Assembly (NCBI RefSeq): GCF_014836335.1
Contig: NZ_JACSRA010000002.1
Location: 62,001-126,000, forward strand
DNA from: Clostridium cibarium
GTDB taxonomy: Bacteria > Bacillota > Clostridia > Clostridiales > Clostridiaceae
Reading direction: 5' to 3'
DNA: 64,000 nucleotides
Below the pieces are notes generated by a model. The model did not search any database. It saw nothing but the letters and a program-made list of their open reading frames with translations, and was not told where the DNA came from. The first letter of the stretch is position 1; every line of letters starts with the position of its first letter. The position numbers and the translations under genes were made by a program. Shown one piece after another: positions 18,760 to 28,457 of the stretch.

Positions 18760-20106
18760 TTATTCTTTTAACTTAGCTACTACATCTTCAAACTTAGCTC
18801 CCCTTGAAGCTTTTACCAATATAACATCATCCTTTTTAATGAATGTTCTTATTTCATTTATCATTTCTTCTTTGCTACTGTAATTTTTAAATTTACCGCA
18901 ATTAAATCCTAATTTATAATCTTCTACATATTCTCCCGTAGTAACTAATATATCTGCTTTATCATTTGCATATTCACCAACAGCCCTATGAGCTTCTTTA
19001 GATTCATCCCCAAGTTCTCTCATTGTTCCTAAAACTGCAATTTTCCTTTTACCCTTATAGTTTTTCAAAACATCTAATGCTGCATTCATTGAATCCGGAC
19101 TAGCATTATAACAATCATTTATTACTGTAAATCCATTCACTTTTATAAATTCTAGTCTCATTGAAGTAGCTTCTATATTTTTCAAACCTCTTTCCATTTC
19201 ATCGTACGTTACACCTAAGGTTTTAGCTGCTGCTATACCTAATAAAGCATTCAATACATTATGTGCACCAACCATTGGCAACGTAAATTCATGTTCATAA
19301 TCTCCATCCCTTAACTTAAAAGATGTTGTACTCTCACCCAAAACAATATCCTTTGCAAAAAATTTATTACCCTCTCCATATCCTGTTTTTATGAGTTCAT
19401 AATTTTCTCTACTTAGATTCTTTAAATATTCATCCTCACTATTAACAATAAGTTTATTATCACTATTAAAGAAATCAGTTATTTCTAGCTTAGCTTTCAA
19501 AATATTTTCTCGTGTCTTCAAATTTTCTATGTGAGATAATCCAATATTAGTAATTAAAGCAATATCTGGTCTTGCACAATCTGCAAGGGTATGTATTTCA
19601 CCAAGATTACTCATACCAAGTTCTAGAACTGCTACTTCTATAGACGAATCTAAACTAAGTATCATAAGTGGTAATCCTATATGATTATTAAAATTCCCTT
19701 TAGTTTTAAAAACTTTATATCTCTCACTTAAAAATGCTGCAACTAAGTCCTTAGTAGAAGTTTTACCAGTTGACCCTGTTATACCAACTACCTTTACTCC
19801 CAGTTTTTCTCTATAGTACTTTGCAAGTGATAATAAGGCATCATATGTATTATCTACCTTTATCACTGTACCTTTTACTTCCACTGGTTCAAAACAAACT
19901 TCGTCTACAATAGCAATAGAAGCTCCTTTTTCCAAAGCATCTTTTACATATTTATTTCCATTAAAATTATCACCTTTTAGTGCTAGAAATATATTATCTT
20001 TTACTATTTTTCTTGTATCAGTACAAATATTATTAAATATTTTTTTATTCTTAAGTAACACTTCTCCATCAATAGCTTTCACCAATTCCTTAAAAGTTAA
20101 CTCCAC
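18760..20106 (-). CDS. murF: MurF, UDP-MurNAc-tripeptide--D-Ala-D-Ala ligase
   Basis: MurF adds the D-Ala-D-Ala dipeptide to complete the UDP-MurNAc-pentapeptide. The 448-residue protein shows the N-terminal Mur ligase domain, the ATP loop GITGSTGKTSTKD (about 108-120), MRLEF and NDCYNASPDSM in the central and C-terminal domains. Translation starts at GTG 20106 with AGGTGA upstream. It is separated from murE by a 106-base gap with a strong inverted repeat and followed closely by mraY. Confidence 0.95.
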   Translation of the reverse strand: MELTFKELVKAIDGEVLLKNKKIFNNICTDTRKIVKDNIFLALKGDNFNGNKYVKDALEKGASIAIVDEVCFEPVEVKGTVIKVDNTYDALLSLAKYYREKLGVKVVGITGSTGKTSTKDLVAAFLSERYKVFKTKGNFNNHIGLPLMILSLDSSIEVAVLELGMSNLGEIHTLADCARPDIALITNIGLSHIENLKTRENILKAKLEITDFFNSDNKLIVNSEDEYLKNLSRENYELIKTGYGEGNKFFAKDIVLGESTTSFKLRDGDYEHEFTLPMVGAHNVLNALLGIAAAKTLGVTYDEMERGLKNIEATSMRLEFIKVNGFTVINDCYNASPDSMNAALDVLKNYKGKRKIAVLGTMRELGDESKEAHRAVGEYANDKADILVTTGEYVEDYKLGFNCGKFKNYSSKEEMINEIRTFIKKDDVILVKASRGAKFEDVVAKLKE

Positions 20107-20142
20107 TTTCTAATCACCTATCTCTTTACTTTATTTCAGTAA

Positions 20143-20179
20143 TATGTGGAATACTGCATACTTTGCAATATTCCACATA
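20143..20179. repeat. Inverted repeat between murE and murF
   Basis: The arms 20143-20158 and 20164-20179 pair at 15 of 16 positions around a 5-base loop. There is no T-run after it in the direction of transcription, so it is not a standard terminator; an RNA-processing or regulatory stem is possible. Confidence 0.55.
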
Positions 20180-20212
20180 ACTTATTATAATATACACTTA
20201 CTTAAAATATTC

Positions 20213-21670
20213 TTACATTCTACTCTTCAATATTTCGTCGACAACTTCTCTTTCATCGAAATGAATTTTACCTGTATTTAAAATTTGATAATCCTCATGT
20301 CCTTTGCCAGCTATTACAACAACATCTCCTGCTTCTGCTATCTCTATAGCTCTTTTTATTGCTTCTTTTCTGTTTTCTATTACTTCATAATTATCTTTAT
20401 CAATCCCTACTAAAACATCATTTATTATGCTCATAGGTTCCTCTGTTCTAGGATTATCAGAGGTAACTATAGCTATATCCGATAAATCTGATCCTATCTT
20501 GCCCATTTGTGGTCTCTTAACCTTATCTCTATCTCCACCACAACCAAACACAGATATAAGCCTGTTCTTAGTAAATCCTTTTGCTGTTTTTAATATATTA
20601 TCTAATCCATCTGGCGTATGGGCATAGTCAACAATTATAGTATATGGTAAGTTATATTTTCTACCAACCATTTCACATCTACCTAAAACAACTACTTCTT
20701 CTATCCCCTTTTTTATACTATCTAACGAAATTCCTAATTTATACATAGCAGCTATTGCTCCTAGTGAATTATATATATTAAATTCACCCGGCATTCCAAC
20801 CAAGAAATCTTCTTCTCTATCTAACTTTAATTTAAAGCCAATATGCTTGCTTTCACACTTCTCGTCATAAGCCCTAAAATCGCTTTCTTCCTTAATAGAA
20901 AAAGTAACTATATTATTTTTACCTTGATTTTTAAGATCTTTAACTACATCTTTTCCATAGTTATCGTCTATATTTACTACACTTAAACTACTTCTTTGAA
21001 ACAATTTGAATTTTTCAGAATAATAATTTTCAAAGGTTTTATGAAAATCTAGATGATCTCTTGTTATATTAGTAAAAATTCCCGCATCAAATTCTATACC
21101 ATAAACTCTATCTAATGCAAGGGAATGTGATGATACCTCCATTACACAATACTCACAGCCATTTTTAACCATCTCACTAAATAACTTTTGTAATTCAAAT
21201 GATTCTGGAGTTGTTCTTTCAGTATCTAACTTTTTATTGCCTATATAATTTGCTATTGTTCCTACTAATCCTACTTTTTTTCCTGCACTTTCTAATATAG
21301 TTTTAAGCATAAAAGTTGTTGTTGTCTTTCCATTAGTTCCTGTAACTCCGATAATCTTCATCTTTTTACTAGGATTTTCATAGAAATTGCAACCAATTAT
21401 AGCTAAAGCTTTCCTACTTTCTTTAACTCTTATTATAGTTATACCCTTATCTTCACATTGAACTAAATCCTCACAAACTATAGCTATTGCACCTTTTTCC
21501 ACTGCTGCATTAACATATTTATGCCCATCAACTTGGAATCCTTTTATACACACAAAAAGGTCTCCTTTTTTGACAAGCCTACTATCATAGTTAACTTCAT
21601 TAATTGTTATATTTTCACTTCCTTGTACTACTTCATAGTTTAATTCTTCTAATAATTCTTTTAGAATCAT
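20213..21670 (-). CDS. murE: MurE, UDP-MurNAc-L-Ala-D-Glu--diaminopimelate ligase
   Basis: MurE adds the third residue of the stem peptide. The 485-residue protein has the three Mur ligase domains with the ATP loop GVTGTNGKTTTTF (about 109-121), the TTPES motif (about 154-158), and SDNPRTEEP in the C-terminal domain; DNPR is the signature for diaminopimelate selection rather than lysine. GAGGTGG precedes the start. It follows spoVD by about 35 bases. Confidence 0.95.
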   Translation of the reverse strand: MILKELLEELNYEVVQGSENITINEVNYDSRLVKKGDLFVCIKGFQVDGHKYVNAAVEKGAIAIVCEDLVQCEDKGITIIRVKESRKALAIIGCNFYENPSKKMKIIGVTGTNGKTTTTFMLKTILESAGKKVGLVGTIANYIGNKKLDTERTTPESFELQKLFSEMVKNGCEYCVMEVSSHSLALDRVYGIEFDAGIFTNITRDHLDFHKTFENYYSEKFKLFQRSSLSVVNIDDNYGKDVVKDLKNQGKNNIVTFSIKEESDFRAYDEKCESKHIGFKLKLDREEDFLVGMPGEFNIYNSLGAIAAMYKLGISLDSIKKGIEEVVVLGRCEMVGRKYNLPYTIIVDYAHTPDGLDNILKTAKGFTKNRLISVFGCGGDRDKVKRPQMGKIGSDLSDIAIVTSDNPRTEEPMSIINDVLVGIDKDNYEVIENRKEAIKRAIEIAEAGDVVVIAGKGHEDYQILNTGKIHFDEREVVDEILKSRM

Positions 21671-21704
21671 GTTACCACCTCAAATTTATTTATCTGTATT
21701 AGAA

Positions 21705-23906
21705 TTAATCTTTATAACTAGAGTTTAATTCTAATTTTATTGCTGTTTCCTTCGTAATTACCTCACCAGCTGGTACATTCTGAGTATATACCATGCCACT
21801 TCCTGAAATTGTATACTTTGTTAGTCCCAAAGATTTTAGCAATCCTGTTGCTTTCTCAGAAGAATACCCTCTAAGTTCAGGCATTACAATACTATTAGTG
21901 CTTCCACCATCTTCATTTACATAAAGGCTTATTTTGGACCCTTCCTTTACTGTATATCCTGGATATGGTTTAATTGTTTTAACAACACCACCTTCTCCAA
22001 CTAACTCTCCATTTAATTTTAAATTACTTAAAACTTTTTTAGCTTCATCAACCTTCATTCCTCTTACTTCAGGAATAACTACATCCTTTACTAATGCATT
22101 ATCATTTTCAGCAGAGAATTTACTTTCCATATAATTAAATATGTCAGTAAATAATATTTTAGCATAAGGTACTGCTACTTGACTAGCATAGTATGCTCCA
22201 GCTCCAGGTTCATCAACAGTAATCATAATTGTTACTTTAGGATCGCTAACAGGGGCCATTCCTACAAATGATGATATATATTTTTCATAATTTCCAGTTT
22301 CTCTATTTACTTTTTGAGCAGTACCTGTCTTTCCTCCTATATGATACCCTTCAATAAATGCACCATTACCTGATCCATTTGTTACAACCCTCTCTAAGTA
22401 TTGTCTTAGTTGAGCTGCATTATCACTACTAACTACTTCAGTTTTAGTTGGATCAAATGTGTTATCAACTACAACAGTACCATTATCATCTTCATGGGTA
22501 ACTTCTTTCATAACATGAGGTTGAATTAGTTTTCCCCCGTTTGCAATTGCATTAAATGCAGTCATATATTGAACTGAATTAACCGTATTAGTTTGGCCAA
22601 AAGATATAGTTGCTAGGTCAGTTTGCGAAATGTTTTCAACTGCTTTTACTATCCCTGAAGCTTCCCCTGGTAAATCCACACCACTTTTTTGACCAAATCC
22701 AAATTTCCCTATATATTCACATAACTTTTCTTTTCCTATCTTTTCACCTAGTTGCATAAATCCAACATTACATGAATTTTGAATTATATCCCCAAAATGC
22801 TGAGTACCATGTCCCTCAGGCTTCCAACATTTTATTGTTCGCTTACCAAATTGCAAACTACCATTACACGTAAAAGTATCACTATCTGAAACTAAATTTT
22901 CCTCCATAGCTGTAGCTGCTGTTATAACCTTGAATATCGAACCTGGTTCAAAAGTGTCATTTACTAACCTATTTCTCCACATTTTTTGAACTTTTTCACC
23001 TTCAGTATTTCCCTCAAAAGATTCTATTCCCGCATAAGGGTTATTAGGATCAAAATCCGGTTTATTTACCATTCCTAATATTTCTCCCGTTTTAGGATCC
23101 ATAACCAAAATTGATACAGCCTTTGCCTTTTGTTCCTTTTCAGCTTGTGTAGCAACTTTTTCAGCAAAAGCTTGAATATTTTCGTCAATAGTTAAATTCA
23201 CATCTTTCCCTTGAACAGGTGCAGTATATTGCGAAATAGTATATGGTAAATCTCCACTTTTGCTATCAAGTTCAGCTATTTTCATTCCTGGTGTTCCTGA
23301 TAACACATCATTATATTTTAGTTCAACACCAGTCAATCCCTCACCATCTATATTGGTACTACCTAATACATGAGCCAAAAAGTTGTTATTTGGATAATAT
23401 CTTTTAGTATCTGGCGAAATGATAACACCTGATATTTTTAATGCTTTAACACTATCCGCAGCTGCTTTCTCAACTCTTCTTTCTAATATTGCCGAACCAG
23501 CTTCTGCCCCACTTTTAAGTTTAGTCTCAAGCTTTTCCAAAACTTTTTTTTCATCTATTCCAGAAGCATTAGCAATAGCTTTAGCTATTTCCGCATTACT
23601 CTTATATTTTGAATCTTCCTTTTTTATATAAGCCCTTATGGAATTCAAATCAAAATCAATTCTATATACATTTGCAGAAACTGCAAGTTCTACACCATTT
23701 CTATCTAATATTCTACCTCTTTTGGCAGATATTTTAACTTCGCTTGTCCATTGTTCTTGGGCCATACCTGAATATTCACTCTGCTTCACTATCATTATAT
23801 AAGCAAGCCTTAACGTAAGTAAGAATAACAACGTTGTTATAGCAATCAATGCTGCACTTATTCTTTTCCTCATCTTTGCTTTGTCCCTAAAATTTCTCTT
23901 CTTCAC
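21705..23906 (-). CDS. spoVD: SpoVD/FtsI-type class B penicillin-binding protein with two PASTA domains
   Basis: A septal transpeptidase that cross-links peptidoglycan; SpoVD acts in the spore cortex, FtsI in the division septum. The 733-residue protein has one N-terminal membrane helix (about 17-39), a PBP dimer domain, and the transpeptidase domain with Ser323-xx-Lys326, SCN (378-380) and KTG (526-528). Two PASTA repeats follow (about 600-660 and 668-730). PASTA domains and position favour the SpoVD name, but it may serve both roles because no other class B PBP is in the cluster. Translation starts at GTG 23906, seven bases after GGAGG. Confidence 0.9.
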   Translation of the reverse strand: MKKRNFRDKAKMRKRISAALIAITTLLFLLTLRLAYIMIVKQSEYSGMAQEQWTSEVKISAKRGRILDRNGVELAVSANVYRIDFDLNSIRAYIKKEDSKYKSNAEIAKAIANASGIDEKKVLEKLETKLKSGAEAGSAILERRVEKAAADSVKALKISGVIISPDTKRYYPNNNFLAHVLGSTNIDGEGLTGVELKYNDVLSGTPGMKIAELDSKSGDLPYTISQYTAPVQGKDVNLTIDENIQAFAEKVATQAEKEQKAKAVSILVMDPKTGEILGMVNKPDFDPNNPYAGIESFEGNTEGEKVQKMWRNRLVNDTFEPGSIFKVITAATAMEENLVSDSDTFTCNGSLQFGKRTIKCWKPEGHGTQHFGDIIQNSCNVGFMQLGEKIGKEKLCEYIGKFGFGQKSGVDLPGEASGIVKAVENISQTDLATISFGQTNTVNSVQYMTAFNAIANGGKLIQPHVMKEVTHEDDNGTVVVDNTFDPTKTEVVSSDNAAQLRQYLERVVTNGSGNGAFIEGYHIGGKTGTAQKVNRETGNYEKYISSFVGMAPVSDPKVTIMITVDEPGAGAYYASQVAVPYAKILFTDIFNYMESKFSAENDNALVKDVVIPEVRGMKVDEAKKVLSNLKLNGELVGEGGVVKTIKPYPGYTVKEGSKISLYVNEDGGSTNSIVMPELRGYSSEKATGLLKSLGLTKYTISGSGMVYTQNVPAGEVITKETAIKLELNSSYKD

Positions 23907-23955
23907 CCTAACGCCTCCGTCAATATTCTTTGATAAACAAACTTAGGATGCACTG

Positions 23956-24456
23956 CTATTTTAGCGCATCCATTAGCTTTGAAAACAATGTTTCTTGATT
24001 CGTCTTATCTTCTGTTTTTTTCTTATCTTTATCTTCAAGATATCCCTTAGGAATCTCTATTTGTATCCTATTGTCCTTTGTAGGTACAAACATACCCAAT
24101 CTTTGTTCCGCTTGAGTTTTAATATTATCAAGAGTACCAACTTTTAAAAGTTCAACTCTTAAAGCTTCATTTTCATCATTTAGATTCTTAATTTGAGAAT
24201 CTATATTTCCTACTTCCTTTTGCATATTATATACTTTGACATCCCTTGATATAGTGACCATCCCAACAAAAAAAATAACACATGCAATTTGAACTGCAGC
24301 TTTTCTAACACCCTTTTGTTCTTCTAATTTTCTTTTATTCCTATCTCTCTTTGAACGTTTTAGTTCTTCATACTTCTTTTTGTCCTTTTCATTACTTTTC
24401 CTATGTGGACTTATAGCATTATTGCCTTTTACATAATCATATTCTTTCACTATCAT
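23956..24456 (-). CDS. ftsL: FtsL-like divisome protein
   Basis: A 166-residue bitopic protein: a long, highly charged cytosolic tail (about 1-48, rich in Lys/Arg/Glu), one membrane helix (about 50-70) and an extracytoplasmic leucine-zipper-like coiled coil (about 75-115). Position between rsmH and spoVD and topology identify it as FtsL; sequence similarity in this family is low. ATG 24456 is chosen because GGGGTG lies 8 bases upstream; a GTG at 24465 overlaps that site. Confidence 0.82.
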   Translation of the reverse strand: MIVKEYDYVKGNNAISPHRKSNEKDKKKYEELKRSKRDRNKRKLEEQKGVRKAAVQIACVIFFVGMVTISRDVKVYNMQKEVGNIDSQIKNLNDENEALRVELLKVGTLDNIKTQAEQRLGMFVPTKDNRIQIEIPKGYLEDKDKKKTEDKTNQETLFSKLMDALK

Positions 24457-24490
24457 AATATTCACACCCCGGTTTATTTATAACTATAGT

Positions 24491-25423
24491 CTAAATTCTT
24501 TCTACTATTCTAAGTTTTGCACTTCTACTTCTAGGATTCTCTTCAACCTCTTCACTTGTTGGTTCTATAGCTTTTCTACTTACCAATTTTACTAAAGGTT
24601 CTTTCCCACATACGCAAACTGGAAATTCTTTAGGACAAGTACATGGATTTGCTAACTCCCTAAATTTCAATTTTACTATTCTATCTTCTAAGGAATGGAA
24701 TGTTATTATCGCCATTCTTCCTCCTTTGTTTAACCTATTAACTCCATCTTCTATCGCTTTATTAAGAATTCTAAGTTCCCCATTCACTTCAATTCTTATA
24801 GCTTGAAAAGTTCTCTTTGCAGGATGTGGACCTTCTCTTCGAGCCTTTGCCGGTATTGCATTTTTAATTATTTCAACTAGTTCTAACGTTGTTTCAATAG
24901 ACTTTTCAACTCTCCTATCTACAATAAAAGTTGCTATTCTCTTGGCAAACCTTTCTTCTCCATAATCCTTAATTATTCTATATAGTTCATCCATAGAATA
25001 ATTATTAATAATCTCATATGCTGAAAAATCATTTTCTCTATTCATTCGCATATCTAAAGGAGCATCTTTCATATAACTAAAACCTCTTTCCCCTTCATCT
25101 AGTTGATACGAAGAAACTCCAAGATCCATAAGAATACCATCCACTTTAGGTATATCTATAGATTCTAAAATATTGTCTATATTATAGAAATTGTTATGTA
25201 CAAACTGTACATTTTTATAATTTTTTAACTTTTCTTTAGCAGCCTTTAGTGCATCATTATCTTGATCGATTCCAACTAACAATCCATTTTCAGAAAGTCT
25301 TCTTAAAACTTGGCTTGAATGACCAGCACCCCCAAGAGTACAATCAACATATATACCATCTTTTTTTATGTCTAAGCCTTCAAGGCACTCATCTAATAAA
25401 ACCGATACATGTTTAAATTCCAT
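24491..25423 (-). CDS. rsmH: RsmH (MraW), 16S rRNA C1402 N4-methyltransferase
   Basis: RsmH methylates N4 of C1402 in 16S rRNA near the P-site. The 310-residue protein has [13 protein letters not shown] at the N-terminus, the SAM-binding [10 protein letters not shown] (about 28-37), [11 protein letters not shown], and the C-terminal [10 protein letters not shown] plus a cysteine pattern ([13 protein letters not shown]) seen in clostridial members. It follows mraZ by 11 bases. Confidence 0.96.
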   Translation of the reverse strand: MEFKHVSVLLDECLEGLDIKKDGIYVDCTLGGAGHSSQVLRRLSENGLLVGIDQDNDALKAAKEKLKNYKNVQFVHNNFYNIDNILESIDIPKVDGILMDLGVSSYQLDEGERGFSYMKDAPLDMRMNRENDFSAYEIINNYSMDELYRIIKDYGEERFAKRIATFIVDRRVEKSIETTLELVEIIKNAIPAKARREGPHPAKRTFQAIRIEVNGELRILNKAIEDGVNRLNKGGRMAIITFHSLEDRIVKLKFRELANPCTCPKEFPVCVCGKEPLVKLVSRKAIEPTSEEVEENPRSRSAKLRIVERI

Positions 25424-25434
25424 ATTAAAACTCC

Positions 25435-25863
25435 TTATATTCCTAATTCGCTCATTTTCTCCGCAATTGATTCGTAATCCACATTTGAATCATTGTATTC
25501 CATCCACTTTTCTTTACTCCATATTTCTACTCTGGTTAAAACTCCTATACTTACTATGTCCTTTTCTATAATTGCATATTCTTTAAGATTCTGTGGAATC
25601 AATACTCTTCCTTGCTTATCCATATCTACTTCGCAAGCTCCAGCAAAGAAAAATCTAACAAAGGCTCTAGCATCTTTATTAGTTAAAGGTAGTGTTTTTA
25701 ACTTTTCTTCCATTTTTTTCCATTCGTTGAGCGGATATACATATAGGCAACCATCTAACCCCTTGGTAATAACAAATTTATTTCCAAGATCCTCCCTTAA
25801 CTTGGAGGGTACAATCATTCTATTTTTCACATCTAAGGCATGTTGATATTCACCTATTAACAT
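25435..25863 (-). CDS. mraZ: MraZ, transcriptional repressor of the dcw cluster
   Basis: MraZ is an AbrB-fold DNA-binding protein that forms rings and represses its own dcw operon. The 142-residue protein contains two SpoVT/AbrB-like repeats (about 5-50 and 75-125), the first beginning [20 protein letters not shown] and the second [12 protein letters not shown]. Four GTGG-like repeats lie upstream, matching known MraZ operators. GAGGAG precedes ATG 25863. First gene of the cluster. Confidence 0.96.
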   Translation of the reverse strand: MLIGEYQHALDVKNRMIVPSKLREDLGNKFVITKGLDGCLYVYPLNEWKKMEEKLKTLPLTNKDARAFVRFFFAGACEVDMDKQGRVLIPQNLKEYAIIEKDIVSIGVLTRVEIWSKEKWMEYNDSNVDYESIAEKMSELGI

Positions 25864-25900
25864 AAAATGTACTCCTCAATATTCATTTTGGTATTTGTGC

Positions 25901-25935
25901 TCTACTTATAACCACTTCACTCCACTTTAACCCAC
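25901..25935 (-). promoter_or_regulatory. MraZ operator: four GTRGN boxes at exact 10-bp spacing
   Basis: On the minus strand GTGGG (25935-25931), GTGGA (25925-25921), GTGGT (25915-25911) and GTAGA (25905-25901) repeat with a 10-base period, one helical turn, just upstream of mraZ. MraZ is known to bind tandem TGGGN-type boxes separated by five bases. The rest of the 25864-26211 gap holds only the hairpin at 26023-26047 and a weak palindrome near 26191. Confidence 0.8.
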
Positions 25936-26007
25936 TTTTTTATTACTATTCGTTAAATAATTTAAATATCCTCTTTTTTTATTGATTTATTTTTTAAATT
26001 TTATAAT

Positions 26008-26047
26008 AAAAAAGTAAATAAAGAGCTAAGCAAATATTGCCTAGCCC
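26008..26047 (-). terminator. Probable terminator downstream of ychF
   Basis: GGGCTAGGCAA and TTGCTTAGCTC arms pair at 9 of 11 positions around a 3-base loop and are followed on the minus strand by a T-rich stretch. It lies about 165 bases after the ychF stop. Confidence 0.55.
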
Positions 26048-26211
26048 TTATATACACTAACTTGAAAACACTTTTTATCAATTATTAATTTTTTATTAAA
26101 TTAATTTTTTTATAAAAATATCTTTTACATACTCCCAAACCACTTGGTATTTCTATGTTTTTTTGTAACTTCTTGTAGCCACAGTCGCAAACTATTAAAA
26201 TAGTTAGTTCA

Positions 26212-27309
26212 CTAAACATTAAATCTAAAATTAACTATATCTCCATCTTTCATAACATACTCTTTGCCTTCAAGTCTGTATAATCCTTTTTCTTTCGCCT
26301 TAGCTTCAGAACCACATTCTACAAGATCATCATACGAAACCACTTCCGCTCTAATAAACCCTCTCTCTATGTCAGAATGAATCTTACCTGCTGCTGCAGG
26401 TGCCTTTGTTCCTTCTTTAATAGTCCATGCTCTAACTTCTTGCACTCCAGCTGTTAAGAAACTCATAAGTCCTAACAGTTTATATGATGCTTGTATTAAT
26501 TTATCAAGTCCAGATTCTTCTAATCCATATTCGGCCAACATTTCTGATTTTTCCTCATCATCAATTCCTGATAATTCTTCTTCTAATTTTGCACAAACTA
26601 CCATAACTCCTGAGTTTTCCTTTTCTGCATAACTTCTAACAGTCTCAACATATTTATTATTTGGATTTCCACTTGCTATATCATCTTCTGATACATTGCA
26701 AGCATATAATACTGGTTTAGAAGTAATTAGGAAAAGACTTTTAATAAAAGTAGCTTCATCGTCTGTAACTTCCATTGTTCTAACCGGAAGATTCTTTTCC
26801 AAATGAGCTTTAACCTTCTCCATTAACTCATATTCTGCTTTTGCTGCTTTATCACCTGACCTGGCAAGCTTAACTGATTTTTCCAATCTTCTTTCTAAAA
26901 CTTCTAAATCTGAAAAAATAAGTTCTAAATTTATTGTTTCAATATCCCTAATTGGGTCTACACTACCTTCTACATGCACTACATTTCCATCATCAAAACA
27001 TCTTACAACATGGACAATAGATGCAACTTCCCTAATGTGTGACAAGAATTTATTCCCTAAACCTTCTCCTTTAGAAGCTCCTTTAACTAATCCTGCTATA
27101 TCATAAAATTCTATTGAAGTGTATACTTTTTTCTTTGTATTATATAGCTTCTCCAATACATCTAATCTTTTATCTGGCACAGAAACAACCCCAACATTTG
27201 GTTCAATTGTGCAGAATGGGTAATTTGCTGATTCTGCTCCTGCTTTTGTTATTGCATTAAACAAAGTACTTTTGCCTACATTTGGCAACCCTACAATTCC
27301 TAACTTCAT
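26212..27309 (-). CDS. ychF: YchF/OLA1-family ATPase/GTPase
   Basis: A universally conserved P-loop NTPase that binds ribosomes and prefers ATP; its precise role is still debated. The 365-residue protein begins MKLGIVGLPNVGKST (Walker A at 8-16 region), has the switch-like DIAGLVKGASKGEGLGN and ends with a TGS domain (about 280-365). ATG 27309 is preferred over 27318 because AAGGA lies 9 bases upstream and the P-loop then starts at its usual position. It is divergent from pdaA. Confidence 0.95.
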   Translation of the reverse strand: MKLGIVGLPNVGKSTLFNAITKAGAESANYPFCTIEPNVGVVSVPDKRLDVLEKLYNTKKKVYTSIEFYDIAGLVKGASKGEGLGNKFLSHIREVASIVHVVRCFDDGNVVHVEGSVDPIRDIETINLELIFSDLEVLERRLEKSVKLARSGDKAAKAEYELMEKVKAHLEKNLPVRTMEVTDDEATFIKSLFLITSKPVLYACNVSEDDIASGNPNNKYVETVRSYAEKENSGVMVVCAKLEEELSGIDDEEKSEMLAEYGLEESGLDKLIQASYKLLGLMSFLTAGVQEVRAWTIKEGTKAPAAAGKIHSDIERGFIRAEVVSYDDLVECGSEAKAKEKGLYRLEGKEYVMKDGDIVNFRFNV

Positions 27310-27462
27310 TATGTACATTCCTTTCTCATCTTAAAACTAGCCTCTTGATTATTCTACATTATAATATATCACAAAACTCTTCCAAAATAAACTTTAAAAA
27401 TCCAAAACAAAAACGAGAAAGAATTTATTCTTTCATAATTACTCACAATTAAATTTTTTATA

Positions 27463-27492
27463 GTATTTATATTTCTTCTTGTGGACATAATA
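27463..27492 (+). promoter_or_regulatory. Candidate sigma-G (forespore) promoter of pdaA
   Basis: GTATT (27463-27467) and CATAATA (27486-27492) are spaced by 18 bases. The -10 matches the CATnnTA pattern used by the forespore sigma factors F and G. It ends 36 bases before the pdaA start. PdaA is a sigma-G product in Bacillus subtilis. Confidence 0.5.
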
Positions 27493-27528
27493 CTTTTAAG
27501 AGTAATTAAGAAATAGGTGATATTATTT

Positions 27529-28314
27529 ATGAAGAAAAAACTTTTTATATATTTTTTAACAACTTCATTGATAGTTGGATTCTTGGCATATCCCAGACCT
27601 GTAGAAGCATTTTCCTTTGGCAGCGAACTCAATTGGTACTTCGTCCCAACCAAGGAAAAAGGGAAAATACCAGAACCTGCAAAAGAGTCAATAAGCTTCC
27701 TTAAAGATTGTAATGGATATTACTTAGGAGACACATCACAAAAAACATTATACCTAACTTTTGATGAGGGATATGAAAAAGGATATACTAGTGCAATTTT
27801 AGACACATTAAAAGAGTTAGAAGTTCCAGCTGCTTTTTTTGTTGTAAAGCCATACATAGACAATGAGCCAGACTTAATAAGGAGAATGGTAGATGAAGGT
27901 CATTTAGTTTGCAATCATTCTAATCATCATCATTCAATGCCTTCAGTACATAACATAGAAAAATTCAACAGTGAGCTAAATGATGTTGAAGAAGCTTATA
28001 AATCTCTTATCGGTGAAGATATGCCAAAATTTTTCAGACCTCCTATGGGAAAATACTCTAAAGAGTCTTTAGAAAAAACAAAAGAATTAGGTTATAAAAC
28101 AATTTTTTGGAGCTTTGCATATAAAGATTGGTTTGTTAACGATCAACCTTCAGAAGACTATGCTATAAAGAAAATTGAAAACGGAGTGCATCCTGGTGGA
28201 ATAATTCTTCTTCATGCAGTTTCTAAAACTAATATGAAAGTTTTAAAAACAGTATTAACAGATCTAAAAAATGAAGGATATGAATTTAAATCTTTATCAG
28301 AACTTCCTGAATAA
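27529..28314 (+). CDS. pdaA: PdaA-like polysaccharide deacetylase (spore cortex muramic delta-lactam synthesis)
   Basis: PdaA removes the N-acetyl group of muramic acid residues so that delta-lactam can form in the spore cortex. The 261-residue protein has an N-terminal signal segment (about 4-25), then the NodB domain with TFDEGYEKGY, HSNHHHSM metal ligands, RPPMGKYS and GGIILLHAVS. This arrangement and length match PdaA. ATG 27529 follows AGGTGA by 8 bases; GTG 27517 lies within that site and is rejected. Confidence 0.9.
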   Translation: MKKKLFIYFLTTSLIVGFLAYPRPVEAFSFGSELNWYFVPTKEKGKIPEPAKESISFLKDCNGYYLGDTSQKTLYLTFDEGYEKGYTSAILDTLKELEVPAAFFVVKPYIDNEPDLIRRMVDEGHLVCNHSNHHHSMPSVHNIEKFNSELNDVEEAYKSLIGEDMPKFFRPPMGKYSKESLEKTKELGYKTIFWSFAYKDWFVNDQPSEDYAIKKIENGVHPGGIILLHAVSKTNMKVLKTVLTDLKNEGYEFKSLSELPE

Positions 28315-28385
28315 TGTAGAAAACTTAAACTTGAATTTATCTTTCTCATTTTAATGTTTTCATTAAACTTATCAATATATGTAGA

Positions 28386-28416
28386 TAGTCAGGCAATCCA
28401 CTTAGATTCCTGACTA
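28386..28416. repeat. Imperfect inverted repeat between pdaA and fchA
   Basis: TAGTCAGG and CCTGACTA arms extend inward with a bulge around CACTTA. No T-run follows on either strand, so it is only a possible weak bidirectional terminator for the two convergent genes. Confidence 0.4.
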
Positions 28417-28457
28417 CTTCCATTAACATATCATTTTCCCAATTAATAAATGTTTTA

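Noticed and set aside
25493..25846. Plus-strand frame of about 117 codons opposite mraZ
   Set aside because: Antisense to mraZ, no ribosome binding site and no family signature.
25901..25935. CRISPR-like or satellite repeat upstream of mraZ
   Set aside because: The period is 10 bases with 4-5-base conserved cores, which fits the MraZ operator and is far too short for a CRISPR array.
27369..27653. Minus-strand frame of about 94 codons overlapping the pdaA start
   Set aside because: It runs antisense to the pdaA signal peptide and covers the promoter region, with no recognisable domain; a shadow frame.
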